Source of the DNA: Gudongella sp034006985
GTDB taxonomy: Bacteria > Bacillota > Clostridia > Tissierellales > Tissierellaceae
NCBI GenBank assembly: GCA_034006985.1
Contig: JAVERT010000025.1
Location: 1 to 34,443 of the forward strand
Direction: 5' to 3'
Length of the DNA: 34,443 nucleotides
The notes beneath the pieces were generated by a model. It was given only the letters and a program-made list of their open reading frames with translations, had not been told where the DNA came from and ran no database searches. Within the stretch, counting starts at the first letter, position 1. Every line of letters begins with the position of its first letter. Shown piece after piece: positions 24,020 through 32,409 of the stretch. Position numbers and translations under genes: made by a program.

Positions 24020-24109
24020 TCATAAATTTAAGTATCATCTTTAGGGTGGGTGTAAATCTAAAACAAATTACATATCTAGATAAATTTATCGAGATTTGGA
24101 GGTTTCTCT

Positions 24110-24850
24110 ATGAATGAAAAATTTATTAGCAGTATAAAAATTGATTGGGATAAAATTGATAAAGACAATTATATTAGATCAATACCTTCTATTTATTCTA
24201 TCAATGAACTTAAATTTACGAATAATGTTACTTTTTTTGTCGGTGAGAATGGAACTGGAAAATCTACATTACTGGAAAGCATAGCTGTGGCTTATGGCTT
24301 TAATCCAGAAGGTGGTACTAAAAACTTTAATTTTGAAACTAGGTCTACACATTCTGATTTACATGGAGCTATTAGGGTTATAAAAGGAGTATTAAAAGCA
24401 AAAAGTAACTTTTTTCTTAGAGCGGAAAGCTTTTACAATGTTGCTAGCAAAATTGAAGATTATAGAGATGATGATTACGAATCATACTATAGAAGATACG
24501 GTGGCAAGTCCCTTCATGATCAGTCACATGGAGAAAGTTTTCTTGCACTTGTTCAGAATCAGTTTAGTGAAAGGGGATTATATATCCTAGATGAGCCAGA
24601 AGCCGCATTGTCACCACAGAGGCAGCTGACACTCTTAATGCTAGTTCATGATTTAGCAAAAAAAGGAACACAGTTTTTCATAGCAACCCACTCACCAATT
24701 TTACTCGGTATGCCAGACGCGTCTATACTATCTTTTGATAATGGTAAAATTAGCAAAGTAAAATACGAGGATACTGAGAGTTACAAGATAACAGAACTCT
24801 TTATTAATAATAAAGAATTACTTCTAAATAATTTATTAAATGATAAGTAG
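24110..24850 (+). CDS. AAA family ATPase, COG3910-type (246 aa)
   Basis: Walker A is GENGTGKS (45-52). The ABC-like signature is HDQSHGESF near residue 140, Walker B is LYILDEPEAALSP with D161 and E162, and the switch motif THSP has H194. This compact single-domain ATPase belongs with predicted ATPases related to RecF/SMC-type ABC proteins (COG3910). It is expected to be a soluble dimer that hydrolyses ATP. Its substrate is not known; the family is often found as an isolated gene. TTGGAGG precedes the ATG. No nuclease or effector gene sits beside it, so it is not a recognisable defence operon. Confidence 0.9.
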   Translation: MNEKFISSIKIDWDKIDKDNYIRSIPSIYSINELKFTNNVTFFVGENGTGKSTLLESIAVAYGFNPEGGTKNFNFETRSTHSDLHGAIRVIKGVLKAKSNFFLRAESFYNVASKIEDYRDDDYESYYRRYGGKSLHDQSHGESFLALVQNQFSERGLYILDEPEAALSPQRQLTLLMLVHDLAKKGTQFFIATHSPILLGMPDASILSFDNGKISKVKYEDTESYKITELFINNKELLLNNLLNDK

Positions 24851-24877
24851 ATTAATGTAAGTTAGGGAGGGATTAAT

Positions 24878-25078
24878 ATGAAGGATAACAACAATAACAA
24901 CAAAGATGATAAAAATGACAATAAAAAGAGAATTGAAGAAATACCCTATATTGGTTTGGGCCTTGCACTAGGTATTGCCTTTGGTGCAGCGGTTAAGAAT
25001 GTTGGCCTTGGAATAGCTTTGGGTCTAGCAATTGGAGTAGGGATGGATTCAAAAAAATCTAAAAAGGATGGGAAATAA
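24878..25078 (+). CDS. Glycine-zipper membrane peptide (66 aa)
   Basis: A strongly polar Asn/Lys/Asp start is followed by a hydrophobic glycine-rich region, GLGLALGIAFGAAVKN and GLGIALGLAIGVGMD, and a basic tail. The repeated GxxxG spacing is that of glycine-zipper proteins, which pack as membrane helices. GGGAGGG precedes the ATG. The next gene starts directly after its stop (TAA-ATG), so the two are co-translated. Confidence 0.7.
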   Translation: MKDNNNNNKDDKNDNKKRIEEIPYIGLGLALGIAFGAAVKNVGLGIALGLAIGVGMDSKKSKKDGK

Positions 25079-25813
25079 ATGAAGGAAGAAAAAATTCCAC
25101 TTGCTGATTCAGAATCCCTAAAAAAACTAAATAGAAAACAAAAAATCGGCGCAATCTTATCAGCTATTATAGCGATATTGTGTATGTTTGGACTTTATAA
25201 TATGGAATTTACTGTGGATGTGACCAATGAAAATTCTCTTGAAGTGGCTATTGATGAATATTTTTTCACGGAGAATGTGGATGCAAATATTTTATATAGT
25301 GAGAAGGTAGGAAAGTATCTTGTCGTTTTTTTCGAGCGTGAGGGATTCCTTGGACATTACGGGATAGCGAACCTAGAAGCGGGAATATTTGGTAAATATC
25401 GTTTTATCAATGCGAATCTTAGTGATTGGCCACTGTATGAATATACTTTTAATAGAGAAAAAAGCCATCTGATACTATATGGAATAAATGATTTACAAGG
25501 AGTGGCAACCTATGCCGTTTATCCTTCTAATAATACTTCTAAAGAGCCAATTTTCCAAGGTCAAGGCGAAAACACCCCGTTTTTACGTGTAATTAAGCTA
25601 GAGGGTCCAGAGAATTATGTTGGAGTACAATTTGTCCATTACTACGATGAAAATGGGGCTGAAATAGATTTTAAAGAATTGTGGAGCGAAGCACCTGAAC
25701 CAGATATAGGAAGTACTCCTAGTGTGGGGAGTGCTGAATTGGGCATGGTCTATGCTTTTATTGGAATTGTCTTGGTTCTTGGCATTATTTTTGTTCGTTA
25801 CTTCTTGACATAA
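25079..25813 (+). CDS. Two-helix membrane protein with external domain (244 aa)
   Basis: A cytoplasmic N-terminus (KLNRKQK) leads to a helix at about 22-40. An external beta-rich domain of about 170 residues follows (YLVVFFEREG, HYGIANLEAGIFGKYRF, LILYGINDLQGVATYAVYPS), then a second helix (about 220-243). The first base of the ATG follows the preceding stop codon directly. I recognise no family. Clostridial proteins of this layout are annotated only as hypothetical. Confidence 0.7.
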   Translation: MKEEKIPLADSESLKKLNRKQKIGAILSAIIAILCMFGLYNMEFTVDVTNENSLEVAIDEYFFTENVDANILYSEKVGKYLVVFFEREGFLGHYGIANLEAGIFGKYRFINANLSDWPLYEYTFNREKSHLILYGINDLQGVATYAVYPSNNTSKEPIFQGQGENTPFLRVIKLEGPENYVGVQFVHYYDENGAEIDFKELWSEAPEPDIGSTPSVGSAELGMVYAFIGIVLVLGIIFVRYFLT

Positions 25814-25917
25814 TAAAGTTCAAGTTAGTATTAAAATAACATGAGTACCACATAAGTACTTTTAGTAGAGTTAATGATCATTATTTATATTATGCGAAAC
25901 AAGTGGAAGCTTTCTAG

Positions 25918-26052
25918 AGACTATGTCCATATTGTGGAAAAGAAATAGATAAAGGATTAGTTCAAAGTGCTAGTAGTCCGAATGGTTCAATTAAAGAAGC
26001 ATACCTATGCAAAACCTGTAATAAAGTTATTGTTTACTTAACAAAGGGGTGA
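25918..26052 (+). pseudogene. Start-less zinc-ribbon gene fragment
   Basis: The frame reads RLCPYCGKEIDKGLVQSASSPNG, then EAYLCKTCNKVIVYL, with two CxxC knuckles resembling small DUF6487-type zinc ribbons (CPYCGKEM-x-KG). A TAG lies directly before Arg and no ATG, GTG or TTG follows upstream of the first Cys, so the gene has lost its start. The alternative frame from an ATG at about 25891 ends after 18 codons. Confidence 0.6.
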
Positions 26053-26058
26053 GGTGCC

Positions 26059-26313
26059 ATGATCCATATTTTTAATAGAAGAGAAGTCTGTGTAGTTTTT
26101 TCAATCAAGGAACAAGCTAGAATAAGAGAAGTTTTGTCGAAAAACAATATTAATTATAGAATTAGAACTGTAAATAGAATGTCATCATCTGCATTTTCAG
26201 CCGGTACTAGAAGTAAAACTGGCGCATTTGCCCAAGATATAGATAAAGTTTATGAGTACACATTTTATGTACATAAAAAGGATTATGATAGAGCAAAGAG
26301 TATAATTAGCTAG
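26059..26313 (+). CDS. Small soluble protein of unknown function (84 aa)
   Basis: The sequence MIHIFNRREVCVVFSIKEQARIREVLSKNNINYRIRTVNR...YTFYVHKKDYDRAKSII has the beta-alpha-beta form of small signal-transducing-type folds such as DUF2007, with a strand, a helix and a second strand leading to a charged helix. GGGGTGAGGTG precedes the ATG and overlaps the stop of the fragment at 26052. It could be co-transcribed with the lost zinc-ribbon gene. No function is assigned. Confidence 0.65.
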   Translation: MIHIFNRREVCVVFSIKEQARIREVLSKNNINYRIRTVNRMSSSAFSAGTRSKTGAFAQDIDKVYEYTFYVHKKDYDRAKSIIS

Positions 26314-26343
26314 GAAACCAGGTTAAATCTAGGAGGTATACTT

Positions 26344-26676
26344 GTGAAAAAGAAGAATAAAATAACTTTTTTAATACTTATATTGGCAGAATTTATATTT
26401 TTCTATAGGAATGAACTCCAAATGAGTGAAATGTTCTTTTTTGTATGGTTCTTAATATTTGCCACCTTTTTTGGATTTAGATTTATTGATGGAGGTACAG
26501 GTTTAGGAGGTTTAGGAGCAGGTTCGAAGTATTTTGCTGCTAAGGTGAGTGAATCAATGGTTGAGGATAAATATTCTAAATATAGGAACAATGATCTTTC
26601 CTTTGACCTAATCTTTGCATTACTTGCAGTATTAAATTTAATTCTTTCGCTAGCATCTTATTACATAGCAAGATAA
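26344..26676 (+). CDS. Three-helix membrane protein (110 aa)
   Basis: The GTG start at 26344 follows AGGAGGT. There are helices at about 6-20, 27-46 and 90-107. The loop is FGFRFIDGGTGLGGLGAGSKYFAAKVSES, a glycine-rich turn that may pack against the membrane. It is not recognised. It is 30 bases after the preceding gene, probably the same message. Confidence 0.6.
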   Translation: MKKKNKITFLILILAEFIFFYRNELQMSEMFFFVWFLIFATFFGFRFIDGGTGLGGLGAGSKYFAAKVSESMVEDKYSKYRNNDLSFDLIFALLAVLNLILSLASYYIAR

Positions 26677-26715
26677 GAATCATCGCAGGACAAAATACGA
26701 ATAGGGAGCTAAAAA

Positions 26716-27213
26716 ATGGAAAATGTTATAATAAGAAAGTTTGAAACAGAAGATAGTGATAGGCTACTTGAGTTAAATCATGAATCAGTACATTTTCTTT
26801 CGCCATTAACTAAGGAGAAGCTTAATAGCTTGATATTGCAATCAGAAACGCTTAATGTAATTGAAGTAGACGGGGTTGTTGAAGCCTTCGTTATGACTTT
26901 AAGAGAAGGCAAAGAGTATGATAGTGTTAATTATTTGTGGTTTTCTAATAATTACGATCATTTTTTGTATGTAGATAGGGTTGTAGTATCTTTAAAAATG
27001 CATGGCAAAGGATTGGGGAATATGTTATACAATTCAGTGTTTTCTCATGCAAAGCTAGTAGGTGTGCCTTATGTAGCAGCTGAAATTGATATAAGTCCTC
27101 CTAATCCAGGATCTTTAAGATTTCACGAAAAATTCGGATTTAAGGAAGTCGGAAAACAAACAGTTGCAGATGGTAAAAAAGTCGTATCTTTGCAAGTGGT
27201 AACTCTTGTTTAA
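26716..27213 (+). CDS. GNAT family N-acetyltransferase (COG3818-type)
   Basis: It is 165 residues long, beginning with VIIRKFETEDSDRLLELNHESV. The core strand FLYVDRVVVSLKMHGKGLGNMLYNSVFSHAK carries the acetyl-CoA loop (HGKGLG). Then come YVAAEIDISPPNPGSLRFHEKFGFKEVG and a C-terminal strand. This is the pattern of COG3818 predicted acetyltransferases. The acceptor is unknown. GGGAGC precedes the ATG. A strong terminator at 27247 closes the transcription unit. Confidence 0.9.
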   Translation: MENVIIRKFETEDSDRLLELNHESVHFLSPLTKEKLNSLILQSETLNVIEVDGVVEAFVMTLREGKEYDSVNYLWFSNNYDHFLYVDRVVVSLKMHGKGLGNMLYNSVFSHAKLVGVPYVAAEIDISPPNPGSLRFHEKFGFKEVGKQTVADGKKVVSLQVVTLV

Positions 27214-27246
27214 TAAGGGTATAAAATATATAGTTTCTCACTAAAA

Positions 27247-27285
27247 AAGGTTATCCTAATCAATGGATAACCTTATTCTTTTGGT
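27247..27285 (+). terminator. Rho-independent terminator
   Basis: AAGGTTATCC and GGATAACCTT form a perfect 10-bp stem with loop TAATCAAT, followed by ATTCTTTTGG. Confidence 0.8.
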
Positions 27286-27373
27286 ATAAAATGATAATAG
27301 GTAAAGACGTAAATATGATATTTTTGCTGTATAAAAAGGAGATTGATACAGCAAAAGAGAAGAGGAGATAATT

Positions 27374-27982
27374 ATGGATAGTAAGATTATTGAAATATAT
27401 CTGGACTATGCAAATAAAATAGGTAATAGAAAAGCATTATATAGAGCTGTTGCAAAGAAATACAATATTCATAGTGCAATTTATCCAGGGTCTCATATAG
27501 ATATTGCTCCTTCTATTATTATTCCTAAAGTTACTTATATCGATAACTTTAAGGGTGCTATCAGTTTTTTTAAAAACATTGATACAATTAAAGAATATAT
27601 AGAACAAAACAAAGAATATAATGATTTGAGTGAAATTGTATTTATAGGAGAGGACTATACTGAAGTTTTGGGAATTGAAGAGGTAGATTTGATTATTTCG
27701 GAGTATGCAGGGTTTGTGGGTCAAGCAACTAAGCAATATTTAAAAGTTGGTGGGATATTGTTATGTAATGATAGTCATGGGGATGCAACACTAGCAAGGT
27801 TTGACAAAGACTTTGTCTTTATTGGAATTGTAGATAGTAAAAATAGGGTCCAGAATAAAAATTTAGACCAATACTTTATATTACCAAAGGGGAAAGCAAT
27901 TGATTTTGAACTGGTAAGAGAAAAAATGAAAGGCTTAAAGTATAAAATAGTCGCAGAAAACTATTTATTCCGTAAAGTTTAA
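27374..27982 (+). CDS. Rossmann-like protein, possibly methyltransferase-related (202 aa)
   Basis: The N-terminal part (YANKIGNRKALYRAVAKKYNIHSAIYPGSHIDIAPS) has the alternating pattern of an N-terminal helix and first strand. EVDLIISEYAGFVGQATKQYLKVGGILLCNDSHGDATLARFD recalls the region after motif IV in class I methyltransferases (DLIIS... YLKxGGILLxN). The classical SAM-binding GxGxG loop is not present, so enzymatic activity is uncertain. GAGGAG precedes the ATG. It is known to me only as a hypothetical protein of Firmicutes. Confidence 0.6.
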   Translation: MDSKIIEIYLDYANKIGNRKALYRAVAKKYNIHSAIYPGSHIDIAPSIIIPKVTYIDNFKGAISFFKNIDTIKEYIEQNKEYNDLSEIVFIGEDYTEVLGIEEVDLIISEYAGFVGQATKQYLKVGGILLCNDSHGDATLARFDKDFVFIGIVDSKNRVQNKNLDQYFILPKGKAIDFELVREKMKGLKYKIVAENYLFRKV

Positions 27983-28082
27983 AAATTAGGGTAAATAACA
28001 AGTATATAGGATTTATACAAATTGCGATAATTATAAGCGTGTAATTAAGAATAAAAATTCCACAAAATGGGGGAGTGAGCAT

Positions 28083-28466
28083 GTGATTCGAGATTTAGAA
28101 TTAAATAAAAAGAATGCTATTGAGTTTTATAAAATGGCTTATATGGGAAACCCGAGAGTAGCAATTGATAGATATGTAGGAGCTGAATATATTCAGCACA
28201 ATCCAGATGTGGAAAATGGAAAAGATGGTTTTATAAGATACTTTGAGAAAATGGCGACGGATTATCCTGATAAGGACATTGAATTTGTTAGGACTATTGC
28301 AGAAGGTGATTTAGTTTCACTCCATACTCATCAGATTTGGCCAGATAATCAAGAGTATATAACCATGGACTTTTTCCGCTTTGATGCAAATGGGAAAATT
28401 GTAGAGCACTGGGATTCTATTCAGAAAATTCCAGATGAGTCTAAATCTGGCAATCCAATGTATTAA
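28083..28466 (+). CDS. SnoaL-like / NTF2-fold protein (127 aa)
   Basis: The fold is recognisable from KKNAIEFYKMAYMGNPRVAIDRYVGAEYIQHNPDVENGKDGFIRYF, FVRTIAEGDLVSLHTHQIW and DFFRFDANGKIVEHWDSIQKIP. It is a SnoaL-like NTF2-fold protein of the COG4922 kind (predicted aldol-condensation type). Such proteins form small dimers with a deep pocket. The substrate is unknown. The GTG start at 28083 follows GGGGGAGTGAGC. Confidence 0.9.
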   Translation: MIRDLELNKKNAIEFYKMAYMGNPRVAIDRYVGAEYIQHNPDVENGKDGFIRYFEKMATDYPDKDIEFVRTIAEGDLVSLHTHQIWPDNQEYITMDFFRFDANGKIVEHWDSIQKIPDESKSGNPMY

Positions 28467-28574
28467 TCTAATTGTATTATAGTTTAACTTGCATCTAGCA
28501 TATTTTTTTAAGATGATATATTTGCTAGTAAAAGCACTTTAAAAAAAGCTCTAGCTTAAGGAGTGAGTTAAGAG

Positions 28575-29063
28575 ATGAAATCATTAAATAAGAGTATTTA
28601 TGAATATGGAAAACAAGTTGAAAAAGGGGATATAAGAAAAGCATATAGAGGATTAATGGACTTTATTAAGGGACTAAGAATATATTTTAAAGACCATTAC
28701 CCAGAATACGGTGTATCTGGAAATATTTATCAAGGATACATGGATATGACATTTTTTTCATTTGCGCCTAAAGCTTTGAAAGATAGAGATTTAAAGCTTG
28801 CAATAGTCTTTGTTCATGAGAAAATAGAATTTGAGGTCTGGCTTACAGGGAGAAATACTGAAATTCAAACAAAATATCGAGAGCTTTTAAGAAAAAAAAC
28901 TTTGAGTAAGTATTCTGTTTCAACTGATGAAAAGGGAGTTTCTTCAATTATAGAGCATACACTAGTAGAAAATCCTGATTTTGATAATCCACAAGACTTA
29001 ACTAAACAAATTGAATTTGGAGTAAAAGATTTTATTAAAGATATTGAAAAACTACTAAATTAA
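28575..29063 (+). CDS. DUF7000 family protein (162 aa)
   Basis: The sequence begins KSLNKSIYEYGKQVEKGDIRKAYRGLMDFIKGLRIYFKDHYPEYGVSGNIYQGYMDMTFFSF and continues with LKDRDLKLAIVFVHEKIEFEVWLTGRN. This matches small Firmicutes proteins now grouped as DUF7000. It is soluble and mixed alpha-beta, with no catalytic motif. A small hairpin (CTAGCA...TGCTAG) lies in the gap before it at about 28496-28527. AAGGAGTG precedes the ATG by about 9 bases. Confidence 0.75.
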   Translation: MKSLNKSIYEYGKQVEKGDIRKAYRGLMDFIKGLRIYFKDHYPEYGVSGNIYQGYMDMTFFSFAPKALKDRDLKLAIVFVHEKIEFEVWLTGRNTEIQTKYRELLRKKTLSKYSVSTDEKGVSSIIEHTLVENPDFDNPQDLTKQIEFGVKDFIKDIEKLLN

Positions 29064-29134
29064 ATTAAAATACATGTCTGAATATGCATTATGGATGGAC
29101 ACAGCAGGAAGAATATATTTAAGGAATAAATATT

Positions 29135-30967
29135 TTGCATAAGGTAATGATTAAAAATGGGGGGACTAAAATCAATAATCCATTAAACACCTATTCAAAA
29201 AGAGAAAAAGGCTATTATGATTTATTGCAAAAACAAACTAAAACTATTAATATATTTGCTAATCTGAGATTAATTATAGCTTTAACTGGGATAATAAGTT
29301 TAGCATATTTGCATACTACAAAAAACTTTACTTCTATTTTCTTTGTATCTTTTGCATATATAATAGTATTTACATTTGTAGTTATTAAACACAACAAGTT
29401 AAAATACAATAATAAATATTTCTATGTCTTACATGAAATTAACCAGAAAGCTGTAGAACGCTTAAAAGGTAATTGGAATACTTTCAAAGATACGGGTTTA
29501 GAGTTTCAAGATGAAAGTCATAGCTTCTCAAGCGACCTTGATATTTTTGGACAAGCTTCTTTGTTTCAATATATTAATACGACTACAACAGAGATGGGAA
29601 GGAAATCATTAAGTAGGTATCTAACACAAGCAAGCAAGAGCAAAGAACAAATAAATAAAAAACAAGAAGCTATTAGGGAGTTAACTAGCAAATTACCATG
29701 GCGTCAAAGATTTATGGCAGAAGGTATGATATCGACTTATAAAGCTAATGATAAGGAACATCTATATAGATTTTTCAAAACAAAAGATGAATTATATACA
29801 AAGTCATGGTTAATAATTGGGGTTAAACTACTACCTATAATTACTATAGGATTTATTGCGCTATACATTTTTAAGATTATACCCTTCCAAGTTCTCATTT
29901 TAATATTGCTTATGCAAATGCTTTTATTTAGAATTAAGCTTGGCGAAAGATCAAAAACATTAGGCTTAGTTTATAAACATGCAGAGAGTATAAAAGCTTA
30001 CAGAAAGATGTTGTATCAACTAGAAAGAAAGAATTTTAAATCTGTATACCTTATAGAATTAAAAAACAAGCTTATAGATGAATCCAAACTTTCAGCTTGG
30101 CAGCAGATAAAAGAATTAGAGAAGATCACAGATATTATTGCCAATAGAAACAATCCGTATTTTTTGATAATTAATATTATTTTTTTATGGGATTATCGAT
30201 GTATGATTAAATTAGAAGGTTGGAAAAAGAAATCAGGAGAATTACTAGAGACTTGGCTTGAAACGATAGGAGAATTTGAGGCACTATCCAGTTTAGCTAA
30301 TATGGGATATGACAATCCAAGCTGGGTAATTCCTAGAATTGTAGACAAACCATACTATGTAATGGCAAAAGAAATGGGACACCCTTTAATTATTGAAAAT
30401 CGTGTAAGTAACGATTTGGAAATAGATGGTGTAACAAAAGTTTTATTAATAACTGGCTCAAACATGTCTGGTAAAAGTACCTATTTAAGAACTGTGGGAA
30501 TAAATCTTGTATTAGCCTATGCAGGTGCCGCAGTATGTGCTAAAGAGTTTAAATGTGACATATTTAATATATGTACATGTATGCGAGTTAGTGATAATCT
30601 TGAACAAAACACTTCATCCTTTTATGCTGAACTACTTAGAATCAAGGAAATAGTTGATGAATCTAAAACAAATAAAGTGTTTTTCTTATTAGACGAAGTA
30701 TTTAAAGGAACTAACTCTCAAGATAGACACGAAGGAGCAAAGATCCTTATAAAGAAATTAATAAATAATAAAGCAATAGGATTAGTATCAACCCATGATT
30801 TAGAATTAGGAGAACTTGAGAAAGAAAGCAATACGAATATTAAAAATTATCACTTTAAAGAATATTATAAGGATAATAAAATATATTTTGATTATAAAAT
30901 TAACAAAGGAATATCTACAACTAAAAATGCAATGTATCTTATTAAAATGATAGGAATTGATGATTAA
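29135..30967 (+). CDS. Membrane-anchored MutS-family ATPase (610 aa)
   Basis: The C-terminal half is a MutS ATPase (MutS_V): Walker A TGSNMSGKSTYLRT (Gly441-Ser448), EQNTSSFYAELLRI, Walker B VFFLLDEVFKGTN (Asp520, Glu521) and STHDLELG. Canonical MutS DNA-lesion domain I with Phe-x-Glu is absent. The N-terminal half has four hydrophobic segments in two pairs (about 43-85 and 224-265), around a region with LFQYINTTTTEMGRKSLSRYL, the MutS core/lever start. This membrane MutS-like group exists in Firmicutes and is not a mismatch-repair orthologue. The TTG start at 29135 follows AAGGA weakly; GGGGGG near 29160 is followed only by ATC in frame. Confidence 0.88.
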   Translation: MHKVMIKNGGTKINNPLNTYSKREKGYYDLLQKQTKTINIFANLRLIIALTGIISLAYLHTTKNFTSIFFVSFAYIIVFTFVVIKHNKLKYNNKYFYVLHEINQKAVERLKGNWNTFKDTGLEFQDESHSFSSDLDIFGQASLFQYINTTTTEMGRKSLSRYLTQASKSKEQINKKQEAIRELTSKLPWRQRFMAEGMISTYKANDKEHLYRFFKTKDELYTKSWLIIGVKLLPIITIGFIALYIFKIIPFQVLILILLMQMLLFRIKLGERSKTLGLVYKHAESIKAYRKMLYQLERKNFKSVYLIELKNKLIDESKLSAWQQIKELEKITDIIANRNNPYFLIINIIFLWDYRCMIKLEGWKKKSGELLETWLETIGEFEALSSLANMGYDNPSWVIPRIVDKPYYVMAKEMGHPLIIENRVSNDLEIDGVTKVLLITGSNMSGKSTYLRTVGINLVLAYAGAAVCAKEFKCDIFNICTCMRVSDNLEQNTSSFYAELLRIKEIVDESKTNKVFFLLDEVFKGTNSQDRHEGAKILIKKLINNKAIGLVSTHDLELGELEKESNTNIKNYHFKEYYKDNKIYFDYKINKGISTTKNAMYLIKMIGIDD

Positions 30968-31028
30968 AAATGCTGGAGTCGAGTATCATATAGCTTAAAA
31001 CATTTATTCGAAACTAAGGAGGCTAGCG

Positions 31029-31664
31029 ATGAAATACGAATGGAGAAAACAAGAAAAAGACTTGTATCTGCCAAAACAAAATCCAAGAATCATAACAGTA
31101 CCTGAACAAAAGTATATTATGATAGAGGGAAAAGGGAATCCAAATGATGAGGAGTTTTCTGAAAAGATTGGTGTGCTATATTCATTGGCTTATGCCATAA
31201 GGATGATGCCAAAGAAAGGGTATACACCAGAAGATTATTTTGAATATACTGTATATCCATTAGAAGGAGTATGGGATTTATCTGAAGAAGGAAGGAAATC
31301 AGAGACATTAAATAAGAATGAATTAATATATAATATTATGATAAGACAACCAGAATTTGTAACAAGAGAAGTATTTGATATAGCCGTTGAAAGTGTTAGT
31401 AAAAAGAAACCACATAAATTTTTAGAAGAAGTCAAATTTGAAACAATCAAAGATGGGTTATCACTACAAATACTTCATGTAGGTTCCTATGATAATGAAC
31501 CAGAAAGCTTTAAAGTTATGGAAGAGTTTGCAAAAGATAACAAGTTTGAAAGAGCTTCTTTTCAGCATAGAGAGATCTATCTTTCTGACTTTAGAAAAGT
31601 GGAAGCTGAGAAGTTGAAAACCGTTCTAAGATATAGTGTAAGAAAGAATACCCCAAAGGATTAA
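31029..31664 (+). CDS. GyrI-like small-molecule-binding protein (211 aa)
   Basis: It matches the stand-alone GyrI-like/AraC effector-binding family (COG4832). The sequence IITVPEQKYIMIEGKGNPNDEEFSEKIGVLYSLAYAIR is followed by YTVYPLEGVWDLSE, LQILHVGSYDNEPESF and a REIYLSDFRKVEAEKLKTVLRY end. The fold is a tandem-hotdog-like cage that binds hydrophobic drugs or metabolites; several relatives hydrolyse cyclopropanoid compounds. AAGGAGG precedes the ATG. It ends next to the hairpin at 31672. Confidence 0.9.
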   Translation: MKYEWRKQEKDLYLPKQNPRIITVPEQKYIMIEGKGNPNDEEFSEKIGVLYSLAYAIRMMPKKGYTPEDYFEYTVYPLEGVWDLSEEGRKSETLNKNELIYNIMIRQPEFVTREVFDIAVESVSKKKPHKFLEEVKFETIKDGLSLQILHVGSYDNEPESFKVMEEFAKDNKFERASFQHREIYLSDFRKVEAEKLKTVLRYSVRKNTPKD

Positions 31665-31671
31665 AAATTTT

Positions 31672-31710
31672 AAGGAGTAAGCGCAATAAATGTATCTACT
31701 CCTTTTATTG
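31672..31710 (+). terminator. Terminator-like hairpin sharing the GGAGTAAGCGC word
   Basis: AAGGAGTA and TACTCCTT pair (8 bp) and are followed by TTATT. AGGAGTAAGCGCA is identical to the hairpin arm of repeat copy A, although the complementary GCGC of the other arm is lost here. Confidence 0.6.
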
Positions 31711-31734
31711 AGGAGAATAAGGCAGGAGGATTCT

Positions 31735-32301
31735 ATGGAAATTTACAACAAGGAGTACATATTAAAAGATGGTCAAAAACTTATTATACGAAATCCAAAA
31801 GTAGGAGATGCACAAGGTTTAATAAATCATATGCAAGCTGTTGATAAAGAAACAAAATTTTTATCGCGAGAGCCTGGTGAGTTTGGTTTTACATTGGAAC
31901 AAGAAAGTGAATTTATTAGGAGTTGTATGAATGATAAGAATAGCCATTTTCTAATTGGAGAAATAAATACTAGAATCATATCCAATTGTTCAGTTGGATT
32001 AGTTGTGAATAAAAAAAGATATCTTCATAGAGCAACAATGGGTATTGTTGTAAGTAAAGACTATTGGAACAAAGGTATTGGTAAAAAAATGATGCGAGAA
32101 TGTATTAACTGGTGCAAAGAAAAGGGTGTTGAACAACTTGAACTTGAAGTTGTTACTCAAAACAATCGTGCCATTTCAATGTATAAAAGTTTTGGCTTTG
32201 AAATTTGTGGTACAAAAAAACATGCATTAAAATATGGAGATGGAACTTATTCAGATGAATACTTTATGTGTTTATTCTTGAACGCTACTAATCCTAAATA
32301 A
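31735..32301 (+). CDS. GNAT family N-acetyltransferase, RimI/RimL-type (188 aa)
   Basis: YILKDGQKLIIRNPKVGDAQGLINHMQAVDKETKFL is followed by MGIVVSKDYWNKGIGKKMMRECINWCKEKGVEQLELEVVTQNNRAISMYKSFGFEICGTKKHA. WNKGIG is the acetyl-CoA loop, and NNRAISMYKSFGF is the typical motif B. The ATG at 31735 follows GGAGGA; an in-frame ATG at 31690 lies within the hairpin and is not the start. The substrate is unknown; relatives acetylate proteins, amines or antibiotics. Confidence 0.9.
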   Translation: MEIYNKEYILKDGQKLIIRNPKVGDAQGLINHMQAVDKETKFLSREPGEFGFTLEQESEFIRSCMNDKNSHFLIGEINTRIISNCSVGLVVNKKRYLHRATMGIVVSKDYWNKGIGKKMMRECINWCKEKGVEQLELEVVTQNNRAISMYKSFGFEICGTKKHALKYGDGTYSDEYFMCLFLNATNPK

Positions 32302-32409
32302 AGATTTTGTTAATACAATTATATTCAATTTTTTTAAATTGTTGGGATATTATAGTTTCACAGATTATTTTATAACGTGAAGATTTAAACAAAATAATGG
32401 AGGCTTGCT

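Noticed and set aside
24110..25813. Known anti-phage defence system
   Set aside because: The ATPase lacks any partner nuclease, protease or reverse transcriptase, so no named system can be supported.
29135..30967. Canonical mismatch-repair mutS or mutS2
   Set aside because: It is too short, has membrane helices, lacks the mismatch-binding domain and the Smr nuclease domain, and no mutL is adjacent.
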